Positions 12,510-23,678 of a DNA stretch of 64,000 nucleotides are shown here, piece by piece. This stretch comes from Torreya grandis (lineage: Eukaryota > Streptophyta > Pinopsida > Cupressales > Taxaceae): NCBI GenBank assembly GCA_037957365.1, contig JARHVA010008365.1, positions 438,696 to 502,695 of the forward strand, in the 5' to 3' direction. Below the pieces are notes generated by a model. The model saw only the letters and a program-made list of their open reading frames with translations, did not search any database and was not told the DNA's origin. The translations under genes and the position numbers were made by a program. Each line of letters opens with the position of its first letter. The stretch's first letter is position 1.

Positions 12510-12975
12510 ATTTGATTAAAAAGTAACTTTTGTCTCCACCTATCCTCATCCCTCCCAAAGATGATAAACCTTTTTACCTTTATATCTCTACCACCAACCA
12601 CTCCTTAAGGGCAATGCTTTCTCATCGAGATGAACACCATAAAGAGCAAGCCATTTACTACACAACCACATGCTTCTAGAGTATAAGACTCTGTACACCC
12701 ATACTAAGAAACCTTGCCTAGAATTGGTATTCATGGCCACCAAATTCCACCTCTACCTTCTCAACCACAAGACCTATGTCATAACCAATACTGACCCACT
12801 CAAGTATATGCACTTTAAGCCATACCAAAACTAGTGTATGTCCAAGTGGATCATGCTATTAGCTGAGTTTGACCTTGAGTTTCTTTTGTAGAAGTCAATT
12901 AAAGGACAAGTCATTTCCAACCAATTTTTTGATGCACCCTTAATAGATAATCAACCTCCTCCTCTTGAGTTTCCT
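12510..12975 (+). pseudogene. First RNase H domain (gypsy type) of the Tat/Ogre-like element
   Basis: Follows RT directly. Readable pieces are SPPILIPPKDDKPFYLYIS near 12530-12590, which matches the L..P..G.PL.LYLS start of Tat RNase H. After it come RDEHHKEQAIYY near 12630 and a degraded second half up to about 12960. The usual catalytic Asp after LYL is not evident; in Tat elements this ancestral RNase H is commonly degenerate, while a second RNase H (next feature) is kept. Several stops and frame changes. Confidence 0.6.
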
Positions 12976-12987
12976 AATGAGTCCATC

Positions 12988-13284
12988 ATGACCTTCTCTC
13001 AAGCAGACTTCACTTATCAAGTGACCATGCTATTTGATGGATCAAAGTGTCAATGTGCTATGGGAGACAACATTATCCTTAATCCACTTCATAGTGAACC
13101 TCTTCCTTTATCCTTCAAGATAGATTTTGAATGCACCAATAACATCGCTGAGTATGAATCACTAGTAATAGGTCTTCAAACCATGTTAGCCTTGGGAGTT
13201 AAAATGATCAACATCTTTGGTGGCTCTGAACTAGTGGTCAATCAAATCAATGGATCTTATGAGTGTAAGAATGATGTATTTTAA
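12988..13284 (+). pseudogene. Second, archaeal-type RNase H (aRH) of the Tat element
   Basis: A 98-residue uninterrupted frame with the signature of the extra RNase H found in Tat-clade Ty3/gypsy elements. It shows FDGSKCQCAMG (first catalytic Asp), then the near-invariant TNNIAEYESLVIGLQTML (catalytic Glu), then INIFGGSELVVNQINGSYE. In that last block the second Asp of the usual GDSxLVVxQ is Gly. The stop after 13281 sits where KDxxLxxY would continue. Gypsy RNase H lies immediately upstream and integrase downstream, so this is the dual-RNase-H arrangement that defines the Tat lineage. It is the best preserved piece of this element. Confidence 0.82.
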
Positions 13285-13559
13285 TAGTAAAAATAATTAG
13301 TGGATGTCCTCTTATCCTCATTTAAATACTACCATATCCAAACCACCTCATGATCTACAAACAAGTTTGCCAACATGATGGATTCCATCACTTCTTAGAT
13401 ATCATTTTCACCCTCTAACTCTAAGGTATGTATCATTATATATATAATTACCTATCCCTCTTATGTCAAATCAAACTTTCCTATATTCTTCAATGTGGAG
13501 GAGACCCAACTTGACCTTTGGTATCAATAGACCTTTGACTATCTCAACATTTCCATCAT

Positions 13560-14660
13560 TCCTTCTGATCTTTCTAAGAATGCTCAAAGAGTGTTTATCT
13601 AGAGTACCTCAAATTATACCATACTAGGAGGAATTATTTATAAACATGGCTTTGATGGTATCCTCTTTCATTACCTATGTCATCATGAGACCTCTCATGC
13701 TATAAGGGAAATACATGATAGGATCCACGAGGGACACTTTAGTGGCCTTTCCATTGCTAAATGCATCCTTTGTCTTGGCTATTAGTGGCCTACCCTTAAC
13801 CAAGATTATTGTGATTATGTGAAAAAGTGTGTTATGTGTCAACAACATGACAATTTACATCATGCACCTAGCCACAATCTTCATGTATCCATAGATTTTT
13901 GGCCCTTCTCATAATGAGGTCTAGACCTTATTAGTGAAATTAACCCCCATTCTTCATAGTGACATCATTCTATCATCACTAAGATTGAGTACTTTACCAA
14001 ATGAGTAGAGGATATTCCTCTTTTCTCAACCAAAGCCAAAAATATTGTTGACTTTATCAATCATCACATCAGCTATTGTTTTGGTGTTCCCCACAAAATT
14101 ATCACCAAAAATGGAAAATACTTTAAAAACAAACAAGTCCAAGGTTTTTGTGACGCATTCAGTATCAAGTTAGGTTTCTCTTCACCCTATCATCCTTAAG
14201 CAAATGGACAGGTAGAAGCCTCTAACAAAAGCCTCAATAAAATTCTCACCATAATGGTTAATGTATTTAGTTAGGATTGACATTTACATATCCCTTTCAC
14301 CTTATGGGCATACCTTATTAGAATTCAAACCCCTATGGGTACTACCCCTTTTTTTCTAGTTTTTTAGTATAGGTTGTCTTGCCTCTCAAAATCTAAATTC
14401 CCTCTCATGGCATATCTCTATGAGATCTCATCTCTAAGAGCAATCATCATCAAGAGAGTTTAATCAAACTTGAGCTACTTGAAGAACATCATTTAGTATC
14501 CCTTACTCACCTTCATTTCTATCAGGAGAAAATCAAGCACACTTATAATAAACACCTTAAGGTGCATGAATTTAATATCAAAGACCTTAACCTAAATGAA
14601 AATCATATGTCACCAATATGGAGAAAAGAAAGTGAGGCAAGTTTGTTTTCAATTGGCTTA
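13560..14660 (+). pseudogene. Integrase of the Tat/Ogre-like element
   Basis: Inserts element cDNA into the host chromosome. The N-terminal zinc finger spans about 13680-13850 (HETSHAIREIHDRIHEGHF, then CVMCQQHD), with a TAG inside the usual GYYWPT motif. The catalytic core follows: KIEYFTK*VEDIPL (usually DYFTKW), INHHISYCFGVPHKII, and HP*ANGQVEASNK (usually HPQANGQ), where the Gln codon has become a stop. HIPFTLWAY and a C-terminal YNKHLKVHEFNIKDL complete it near 14580. Catalytic Asp positions are changed. Many stops coincide with expected Trp or Gln codons. Confidence 0.77.
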
Positions 14661-14752
14661 AACCTTATATCATAATGCACAAGTACAAATCAAGAGCTTA
14701 CTAGTTATCCTCTCTTGAGGGAAACCCAGAGCTTGAGCCCCTTAATGCTTTG

Positions 14753-14804
14753 TATCTACATCTACATTTGCATCTATATCTACATCTACATCTGCATCTA
14801 CATC
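14753..14804 (+). repeat. CATCTA hexanucleotide microsatellite
   Basis: About eight imperfect copies of CATCTA, with variants CATCTG, CATTTG and CATCTATAT, just downstream of the integrase. Confidence 0.85.
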
Positions 14805-15839
14805 CTTTCTTTTATTAAAAATGATGAAGCTCACCTTTTGTCTAAATTAAGCTTATCCCTTGCTTTCAAACCACATTGATCTCCCTATTTTAGGGGCAAT
14901 TGATTAAAACTAAATCATGTGATTATCCATCACATTAATGGCCTAAGCTTGAATAATGGGTACCATGGCTCTACCCATGGCATGATTCTCATGGTACTTT
15001 CTATCCCTTTCCTAGGATGGATTCCCATGGTTGTTGTCACCTAAACCTCTTTCACACCTACTCAATATTTTTGTGATTTTAGTTTTTATTTCATGAAAGG
15101 AGAACCTTCAATCCTATATAATTAAGTCTATGCCAATAAAAATCAAAAGTAAAGTCATATTCAAAAACAATCATGGGTCATTCCTAGCATTCGCAGACTG
15201 ATCCCTTGAAGGATAACTACCAAAAACATTAAAAAAAACACACAAACTTAGACCACCCCTTGAAGGATGGATGAGTAAAGAATTTTTCAAAGCATATCAA
15301 TTTATTGGAAGCTTCCCATATCGATCAACTTCCCCAACCCTCCCAAACAAAATAAAAATAGAAAAAGACCCATTATCAAACATCAAAAAAAAAAAAAAGT
15401 TTTGAAAGCTATAATCAGCTCTCATGAGTAGACTTGTCACATCAATTAGTCTACACCGTATATGACATAGACTTGTTTATACTGGTTCTTCGGTAACCTC
15501 CAAAAGAGGCATGCTAGTTTCACACGAATGTTCCATCTTCATCCATCTCCCCTTTATAAAATATAAGCAAGGTATTTATGAGCTTACTTGACAATATGTG
15601 ATCAAGACACATTTTTTACCAGCTAACGAATGCTAATGAAAATCATTAAAAGGGCTTATGTTACTTAAGCCAATCCAAATTTGGTTGTTTTAGTCCTTAA
15701 CAAATAAGAAGCATCATGCCCTCTTCTTATCCTCTCATAATGGTTGATATATTCACTTAGATGTTTGTCTCTTGATTATCTTCTCTTTCACACATCTAGT
15801 TTTTTTATTTAACTTACTTTATGTGCTTCACCTTAATTT

Positions 15840-16560
15840 AAAAAAAATCATCATAATCATAACCACATCCATAATCTCATCATTGGCGTAAACTATATCC
15901 ATGAACATAGTCATTACCATCAACATCATAGTTATATCATAACATCCATGAAAAGACATATAATAAACCATTTTTCACCACATGTCTAAATCTAAAGGAG
16001 GAAGCATATCCTCATTAAATTTTAACACGAACGCTATAATCATATTAATGTCGTAAACATGATCATCTCAAACATGAAATTGAAACATCATCCTTGTCAT
16101 CAAACAACATCACATTATCATCATAATCACATAAGATAACATCAATCCATAAAATCCTCATCATATCAACATCATATCATTAGCCATCCATTAACAATCA
16201 TCACTTAAATCATAATCCTACCAAGAGCACCAACTATAAACATCACAATCATATCAAGATCAAAACCATAAAAATCATTATTACCATCAAATAATCATAT
16301 ATAAGCAACATAAGATGTATATAATCATGAGAAATATAAAATGAACCATGTCATGCTAAACCACAATAATTACCATCAACATCATATTAACGTCAATGTC
16401 ATCATGAACATAAATTAAAAGGACATATCATCACATGCCTTGCTAGGTAGGTCCACATCAACATCACCATGAGCATAACCATAATCAATATAACATCACA
16501 TCATAATCATCAATAACAACTATGAACCACAAACCATAAACAAGGATCATATCTATAAAT
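15840..16560 (+). repeat. CAT/ATC-rich cryptic simple-sequence tract
   Basis: Over about 700 bases the plus strand is dominated by CATCATA, ATCATCA and AACATCA words with no strict period. One strand is very poor in G. It lies in the non-coding 3' part of the Tat element, next to the antisense PMD frame. Confidence 0.55.
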
Positions 16561-16689
16561 TATAAGTCTATAATCATAATCATCATTGTGTGTACAATCA
16601 TGTACATGTATTTGTCAAAATAAATATACATATCACTACATCGACTCAGAGGATAGTATCAAAAACCATATACATCAAAATATATAATG

Positions 16690-18413
16690 TATCATATCAA
16701 ACTATGCCCCTAGGGCACCACTGCCTCTTGGTGCCTATCTTCCTATACCTAACTAGCCACCTAGAGATGCAACCTATTGACCTAGTGTCACTATACCTAC
16801 ACCACCTACAATCCCAACCCTGTACTCACCCCATTGGGGATCTTTTGGATAATGACTAAAGACTATGGCCTCATAATACTATAGCTCCTCCATAGTCACT
16901 ACATATCTTTTCATAGGAATAGTCTCCATTGGTACCACTACTACTAGTACTCCACCCCTTGTTTTTTAGAGAAAATCTCTCTCATGTATCACTAGAGCTA
17001 GTTTAGCTCTGGACTTATCTCTCTCACTTATGACAGTATCCAACTGACCTTGTTCTACTATTAGTGATTCTTATAATGCTATCACATAAGCTTATTCCAT
17101 GCTTAGTGCATCTCATCCCTTGTCCCTCTAACCAATCATTATCTACATATCTAGGACAACCCCTATCCCTACACCTATTGAACACCTCCACCAGTTGGGT
17201 CAACATCCATCACCTATTAACCCCCATCATCTAGACCAATATCAATTGTAGCATAGAGCACCTGGTACCATGTAGGATACCCATCTATGATACCTACATC
17301 ATCTATCTCTATCTTCATTGATAGCTCCTCATAATCTATGAATATCTGAACTAGTTATGGAGTGGGTAGTGAAAACTATGCATCCTCCCTCTTATACCTT
17401 AAAAATACCTTGGGGATACCCTATACTAAGCCAAACTATCATTGCACCCTATCAAAAAGTATTAGATCTATCTCACAATCCCATTTATCATGTATCCATT
17501 GGTATCTTTATAGGGACAGTGTGTGCTAAGCATAGTGCACCCATCCTATAAACCTGATGTATGGTCTCCAAATCACATCTCCAATAACCAAGGCATCTAA
17601 TAAGCTTGTGAACCAATCTATATCATGAACCCCTCCACCTGATCTTGAGAGGAAAAAATCATCTCTCCACCTCATAAATCTTACCTAGAAGTCCATTTGA
17701 ACATAGCCCTCCCATGACAACCTCATTGACTGTAGCACCTATATGTGCTCATACATCCAATAATACAAAACAAACCCTATGCTAATACCATACCTCTTAT
17801 GGGCTTATAATCCCCACAACTCCCTATAAATCTGAACCAATAACATAGGTGCTTATGCAAACACTATGGACCCAAAAACATTTCCACCACTACCCCTAAC
17901 AATAAATAACGAAACCCTTCATTGCTTGAATTAGGTAATATGTAACACATCACCACTATCATCATCATCATCAACTGCCTATCACCTCTAGCCCTCTGGT
18001 ATAATGTAGTATAAATAAAGCCTCTTGCATTCTACCTCATAAAATTGAGGTCATCCCCATACAACAAATCCATAAACTCATCCTTCTCATCTCTCTCTAT
18101 GTGGTAGATCGGTTCCCCTCATATGGGAAGCCACACAATCCTATCTATATCTTTAGATAAGATAGTCATCTTTCATGTCAAAAGTAGAAAGGTGTTATTG
18201 GAAGGATCCCATCTCTTGATGAGTGCTACTATTATATCCTCATTCTCATGATATATGTTGGTATTGAATCATACCACTAAGACCCACCTCCTCCATATGG
18301 GCCCAATCATGAACAATCATCTATTGATGAATCTCAAAAAATATCTAGGGCACCCAATCTCACATATCGATCCTCTCCCATGCTTGCAAGGTTTGATAAA
18401 CAACAACCTTAGT
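16690..18413 (-). pseudogene. Plant mobile domain (PMD) protein, antisense inside the Tat element
   Basis: Read on the minus strand, this is a PMD (aminotransferase-like, MAIN/MAIL-related) protein with many stops. In order: EDIIVALIKRWDPSNNTF at 18182-18240 (PMD ..L.ERW..eTHTF), then KMTILSKDIDRIVWLPI (GEMT.TL.DV..LLGLPI), IGDVIWRPYI near 17560-17595, DCEIDLILFDRVQQ-type block near 17450 (pL.....v..H..DRV.RQFG), YPTWYQVLY near 17260, and VMDVDP near 17195-17215. The C-terminal part reads like a charged helix (DTVISERDKSRAKLALVI). PMD proteins are host silencing factors or, commonly, cargo of transposons. Its 5' end is cut by the nested element at 18419. It resembles the frame at 61906-63653. 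Confidence 0.68.
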
Positions 18414-18418
18414 TCATT
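18414..18418. repeat. Target-site duplication TCATT, left copy
   Basis: Five bases TCATT immediately before the nested element's terminal TG. The same TCATT follows its terminal CA at 26431-26435. Five bp is the length produced by Ty3/gypsy integrases. Confidence 0.85.
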
Positions 18419-19280
18419 TGATCCAAAAATACAAGTTATAAAAACCTTTACAGTCTTCTTGGATTGAAATTAAAATAAAACATAATAATTTAATTTCTAA
18501 TTTCCCCTTTTAAATAAATCCAAAAATTAAATTATAAAACTTTCATAATTTCAATAAAATAAATTGAAAGGATTTCTAATCATAGAGAGGAAATTAAAAA
18601 CAAAATATAACATAGAATATTTGTTTACGGGGTTCACTAAATGGCTATGTCCCTGAGTGCACTCTATGAGTGTTTCAATCTTATTAAAGTCCTTTGAGAT
18701 TGATTACAAAAAATCTCTCCAAGTAAATAATTATTTCTATACTAGATATCTATCTATGCAATGAAATAAACCTCTTGGAGGTTCTGTTGCCTTTGTATTC
18801 ATATATTTTTTCTCTATGCAAATCCATTGCTTCTCTACCAAAATATTGTTACCCTCTATAAAATAACCTTGCAGTTATATCTATATTTCTCAAAAACAAT
18901 GTTGGCTAGACAATAAAAAATTTCTTTGGGGTACTAAGAATTTTCTCAAATTGGGATTTTCCCCATTTTGATAGCATGGCGTTAGCTCTCAGGGATTTCC
19001 TAATACTTGTATTTAGTTTTTCTCTACAACCGATCAAAACCAAAATATTAGAATGGAGTTCCACATCATTGGTGTATAACTGAGCATGGATAATGGCATA
19101 AAATTAATGCCAAAACTGATCCACACTATCCTAAATAGAAAATAATTAAACTTCCCCACATAATATGTTGAATAATCTTTACCAGTTATAGACCCTTTGT
19201 CGTCAATATTTATGCATACAACACCTATCAAGAATCTTTGAGAAACCTTTAAAGAATCAAATTACCACATATTTTCCAAT

Positions 19281-19336
<56 letters not shown>

Positions 19337-20133
19337 TCCCAATTAAATGTAGAAATAATTTTTTAAAAAGATTCCATGCCAAGATTAAATGCATGCTAAA
19401 ACTTCTTAAACCAAGAATTATATTGATGCCAAGATACCGAATCAAGAATTACATTTTGATTAATTCAAGATTCAATGCTTACCATTCCCACACCAATATG
19501 CCAAATGCATGCATATCTAGATTGGTGCTAAAAATCCATGTATGTAATTTTGAAGTCCCATGTTATTATGCCAACACAATGTCATAGGTACTTTATAGGC
19601 CATATCATGTCCATGTATAAGGTTAACTCCATAAAACAAGACTTGAATTTTCATGGACACATGCATGTAGCTTTTATTTTCCATGGATAATGATTAATAT
19701 GCATGCTTTTTTTTTTTAAAATTATGACTTCACAAAGATTTCCATAAAAATGCCATGTGTCATGATGATCTTTTTCTTTAAAGATAATCTTTATTTTCTT
19801 TAAAGATAATCTTTATAATGGTACATATTTTCTTTGTTTTTTATTAAAAAAAAATGGAATGAACATATAATTAAATATATATTTATTAATTTTTAATAAA
19901 CATATTAAAATATATAAATATTTAATTAAATATTTTAATAAAAATATATTTATTAATAAATAATAAATATATTAAAATTTATTCTATTGGTAACAATTTT
20001 TCAAACTTAACTATAAACATTACGGGTGGAGGTGTGACATTATTGGCCAGATAATGCCCCACCTACATTCATAACACTAATTAAATATTACCAATAATTG
20101 ATCAAAATCTTCAGTGGAAAATCCCATGGATCA
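18419..20133 (-). repeat. 3' LTR of the nested element
   Basis: 1715 bp, TGATCC...GGATCA on the plus strand, paired with 24788-26430 (1643 bp). Identity is roughly 87% to 96% by eye, depending on the segment. It is longer partly because of an expanded TAA tract at 19282-19335. A short tandem duplication of TTTCTTTAAAGATAATC occurs near 19770-19815 and is present in both LTRs. Its last 250 bases (about 19850-19985) are almost pure A+T. Confidence 0.9.
19282..19335 (+). repeat. (TAA)n microsatellite inside an LTR
   Basis: About eighteen uninterrupted TAA triplets. The partner LTR has only about four (near 25637). On the minus strand it gives a meaningless poly-Tyr open frame. Confidence 0.95.
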
Positions 20134-20145
20134 TTCCTCCCCACA
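20134..20145 (-). promoter_or_regulatory. Polypurine tract of the nested element
   Basis: The minus strand reads TGTGGGGAGGAA directly before the downstream LTR (TGATCC). This is the plus-strand DNA primer site for reverse transcription. Confidence 0.8.
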
Positions 20146-20149
20146 AAGA

Positions 20150-20500
20150 GCTTTTGAACTTCCAAAAGTTGGATTTAATTATCAACCAGGTGAGGGTATT
20201 TTCCCCCCACTTTCTCGATTTCCATCCATTTTACCTTATTCGGATGCTACCCTTTCAAACCCACATGAAGATATTCTATATCACCCCTTCATATAATTCT
20301 AGTTTTCCTATCAATAATAACATCTTCCTGTAACTCATTAAGAGACTCAGGAGAAAAATCATCAACATTAAGAACTTGAATACCCTCATCTTGATCCATG
20401 ATCATAGGAGGTTCATACAATTTCAAGTTTTCCACATTAATCACTAAATAAATATGCATATAGGAAGGCAAATCTAATCAAAAAGCATTTGTACCAATCT
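20150..20500 (-). pseudogene. Integrase C-terminus with chromodomain-like tail
   Basis: Minus-strand end of the polyprotein. The frame at 20289-20471 contains VINVENLKLYEPPM, then a run of acidic residues and the sequence LNELQEDVIIDRKTR. It is followed by GDIEYLHVGLKG*HPNKVKWMEIEK at 20210-20290, with one stop. An EYLVxWKG..xxxxxTWE-like pattern after the integrase is what chromovirus chromodomains look like, and I think this is a diverged version. It runs to within 20 bases of the polypurine tract, as expected for the end of pol. Confidence 0.55.
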
Positions 20501-20659
20501 TTTCCAAAATCCTAAAAGGACCATACCTGATTGGTTTTAATTTTTTGCCTTCACCTTTCAATCTTTCTTTGGTGATGTGAATCCAAACTTGATCACCCAC
20601 TTTGAATTAATGATCAACTCTATGTTTGTCATGCCTAGCCTTATATTTAGCTTGGCTTT

Positions 20660-21590
20660 TCTCCAACTATTCTTGAACAACTTTTTGAATCATTTGAATC
20701 CTCTGAATGAAATTTTTAGCTTTCTCAGCATCACTATTTCCATCCACCACTGAGTTATATTCATTTTCAAAAGATAAGTCCAAAGGAGACTTAGGAAAAT
20801 AACCAAAACAAGTCTCAAAAGGAGACTTTAAAGTATAAGAATGCAAAGCATGATTATAAGAATGTTGCACATAATATAAATGTTCATCTCATAATTTAGG
20901 ATGTTTACCACAATACCCCTTGAGCAAATGTACCACTATTTAGTTGACCACTTTTATTTGTCCATCAGTTTAAAGATGAAAGGCTGTAATTTTATTTAGC
21001 TTAGTATCCATCAAATCTCATAATGATGACCAAAATTCACCAATAAATTGAGCATCACGATTATATATAATAGAAGTGGGTAACCTAAAATGGATCCAAA
21101 CATTCTTGAAGAATAGATGTGTAGTATCCTCGCCTGTAACTTGTTTAGTACAAGGAATCAAAATACACATTTTTTTGAATCTATACACAACCACATACAA
21201 ATAATCATGTTTTCTTCATGACACAGGTAAACCTCCTACAAAATCCATATAAATACTTTACCAAGGATGGTTAGGAACAAGATGAGGTGTATACAATCCT
21301 AACTTCTGGTTACTTGGTTTACTTGTAGAACAAAGAATACAACCTTTAATATATTTAGATACATTTTATGTCATACAAGGCCAATAGCAAGATCTTTGTA
21401 ACAAGGAATTTTTTTTACCAATACCAAAATGACCTAAAATAAGAGAAGTGTGTACTTCTCTAATCATGTGAACTCTTTCATCCTGTGGAATACATATTTT
21501 TCCAAGATGATATAACATTAAGTTATGAACATGATAGTTAAATGATTCTACTAATTTACCATTTATCAAATCTTCATAGACATCCTTAAA
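20660..21590 (-). pseudogene. Integrase of the nested chromovirus-like element
   Basis: The N-terminal zinc-binding part is at 21366-21569: the frame has CIPQDERVHMIREVHTSLILGHFG and CYWPCM, that is, the H...H half of the HHCC finger and the (Y/C)WP motif. The core is at 21018-21200, with VVVYRFKKMCILIPC (the first catalytic Asp of VVVDRFSKM is Tyr) and TSIIYNRDAQFIGEFW, which keeps the second Asp. The late core is at 20667-20870, with SYNHALHSYTLKSPFETCFGY. Frames are separated by stops. RNase H is upstream and the chromodomain-like tail downstream. Confidence 0.78.
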
Positions 21591-21839
21591 ATCAACATCT
21601 ATAGCATATTTTTATTTATAACTTTCATTAATAAAAGGACTATGCTGTAAAATAGTAAATAATATAATAGGAGGTCTAGAAAGCATATCTACAACTTTAT
21701 TATGTGTTCCATTTTTGTACCTTATAACAAGATGGAACTACTAAAAAAATCCCATCCATCAAAAGTGTCATGATTATTTTAGCTTGGATTATGATTGAAG
21801 GTATTGCAAAGGCTGATGATTTGTATGGATGATTATCTC

Positions 21840-22100
21840 TTTACCCATCAAATGGTATTTCCACATTTTCACACTCTACACCAAAGCATACAACTATTTT
21901 CATAAGTAGGATAATTCTTAACTGCACTTGTAAAGCTTTTCAAATTAAAACACACCAATTTTTGATTTTGTATTAACACTGCCCCCATTGCATACCCACT
22001 AGCATCAATTTCTATTTCAAAAGATTGTTGTAAATCAAGAAGTGCAAGAATTGGTGTTGTACTTATATTTTCTTTCAAGGTATTGAAATTATTTTCATGA
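21840..22100 (-). pseudogene. RNase H of the nested element
   Basis: The minus-strand frame 21869-22078 reads TTPILALLDLQQSFEIEIDASGYAMGAVLIQ with NYPTYE further on. It matches the P.LALPD...PF.IETDAS..A.GAVL.Q start of Ty3/gypsy RNase H, including the first catalytic Asp in DAS. Frame is lost before the later catalytic positions. It sits between RT and integrase. Confidence 0.75.
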
Positions 22101-22149
22101 TTTCCTCCCCATTGAAAGACCTACTTAACACTTGTTAAATCATGTAAAG

Positions 22150-22790
22150 GAGATGCAATATAAGAGAAGTTAGCAATAAATTTTCTCCAAAATTAGACTA
22201 CTCCAACAAAACTCCTAACTTCTATTGCATTATTAGGGCTTGGCTAATTTACTATGCCTAAAATTTTTTTAGGGTACATTTTTAATGAGCCATTCCCTAC
22301 AACATAGCCTAAGTAAACCAAAGATGTTTTTACAAATTCACATTTTGACATCTTTAGAAATAGTTTCTCCTTTTGAAAAGTATCTAAGACTTTCTTGATG
22401 TGTTTAAGATGATCTTACCATGTGTTACTAAAGATTACAATGCCATCCAAGTACGCAATTACAAAATCATCAATAAATGGTCTTAACACATCATTCATAA
22501 CTTGCATAAATGTAACATGTGCATTAAAAAGCCCAAAAGGCATAACAATCCACTCAAAAAGACCTTGTTTAGTTTTGAAAGTAGTTTTCCAACTATCACC
22601 ATCACTTATTATTATTTGGTGATAACCACTTATCAAATATAACTTAGTAAAATACTTTGCATTTTTTAATTGATCTAACAAATCATCAATACAAGGAAGA
22701 GGGTAGTAGTTTTTAACCATGATTTTATTCAAAGCTTGAAAATCCATGCACATACACACGTGCCATCTTTATTTAATACCAAGACAATAA
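22150..22790 (-). pseudogene. Reverse transcriptase of the nested element
   Basis: The frame 22415-22759 covers the palm: MDFQALNKIMVKNYYPLP (usually DYRALNKxTIKNRYPLP), IDDLLDQLKNAKYFTKLYL, SGYHQIII, WKTTFKTKQGLFEWIVMPFGL, and the catalytic loop as YLDG near 22448-22459. The second Asp of YLDD is Gly, so the enzyme would be dead even without the stops. The thumb region continues in other frames to about 22150. This is a typical Ty3/gypsy pol arrangement. Confidence 0.85.
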
Positions 22791-22874
22791 GCAAACTAAA
22801 TGAAGAGGTACTTGGCTAAATGACTCCTTTTTCAAGTAACTCCATTATGTGCTTCTTTATTTCTTCATTCTCTA

Positions 22875-23650
22875 CTACTGACAACCTATAGATGCCAATA
22901 ATAGGGAGAGAGGCATCTTGCTATAATTGAATATCATGTTGGATTTCCTTCTTAGGGGGTAAACCTTATGGTTCCTAAAAACACCATTGTAGTTAGAAAC
23001 AATATTTTTTATTTCAAATTGATGTTTAGGATCACAAACCTTTAAGGCCTTGGATTTTTCACTATCCTTAGCTTTCATAATCATGAGAACAAAAATTTTA
23101 CTTGAGTTTACAAGTCTTTTCATTTGTCCTACAGAAACAATAGTCAAATTGGTTTTGACATGATGGGATCTTACTATGTATTCAATCCCATCCTTTACCA
23201 ACATATATTTGGTCTCTTATCTATAAAATATTGCCTTTATATCATATAAATAAGGAATTCCCAAAACAATTCCAGAAATATCCAAAGGAACTACATCTTG
23301 CTCTACTTCATCAATGAATTTAGAAGTAATAATAAACCTCAAGGTGCATGTTTTTGTGACCTGTAATTTTGCATCATCACACACCCATCCTAAAGGATAC
23401 AATTTTGGATGTGGTTTAGTTTTGAGTCCTAACTTTTTAATAACCTCTTTATTAATAAGATTAGCTTGTGATCTAATATCCAATAGAATATCTATTTTAG
23501 TATGATTAGATATGAATCTTATGTGGAAAAGTTTATTTATTTTTCTTTCAGCATGTTTAGATTTAGTTTTATTAGATGAAGCAATAACAGAAGGTTTAGG
23601 GTTAGAAGAGGAAGAAGTTAAACCTTGCAAACCCATAGCAGTCACTTTTA
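22875..23650 (-). pseudogene. Protease and protease-RT linker of the nested element
   Basis: The frame 23217-23645 has the retropepsin core: LFHIRFISNHTKIDILLDIRSQANLI, then KKLGL and DVVPLDISGIVLGIPYLYD. The active site expected as D-S-G-S is D-I-R-S, which removes the catalytic triad. The frame 22875-23204 continues with GIEYIVRSHHVKTNL and SVGQMKRLV, the conserved linker before RT. The N-terminal residues are Ser/Asn/Lys-rich and connect to the gag zinc knuckle. Confidence 0.75.
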
Positions 23651-23678
23651 TTTCATCACCAGAATTTGATCCTAGGTC

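Larger units (their letters stand above)
14661..16689 (+). other. Long non-coding 3' region of the Tat element
   Basis: Between integrase and the antisense PMD frame. It holds a CATCTA microsatellite (14753-14804) and a CAT/ATC-rich tract (15840-16560). No domain is readable on either strand. Long non-coding 3' regions with simple repeats are usual for Ogre/Tat elements. Confidence 0.5.

Noticed and set aside
15840..16560. CRISPR-like or satellite array
   Set aside because: No regular period, no unique spacers; it is cryptic simple sequence in a plant repeat.
17024..17206. 60-codon minus-strand frame with Cys and Arg (MLTQLVEVFNRCRDRGC...)
   Set aside because: Out-of-frame reading over the PMD C-terminal region; the VMDVDP frame fits the family better.
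19257..19445. Minus-strand open frame with a long Tyr run
   Set aside because: Produced by the TAA microsatellite in an LTR.
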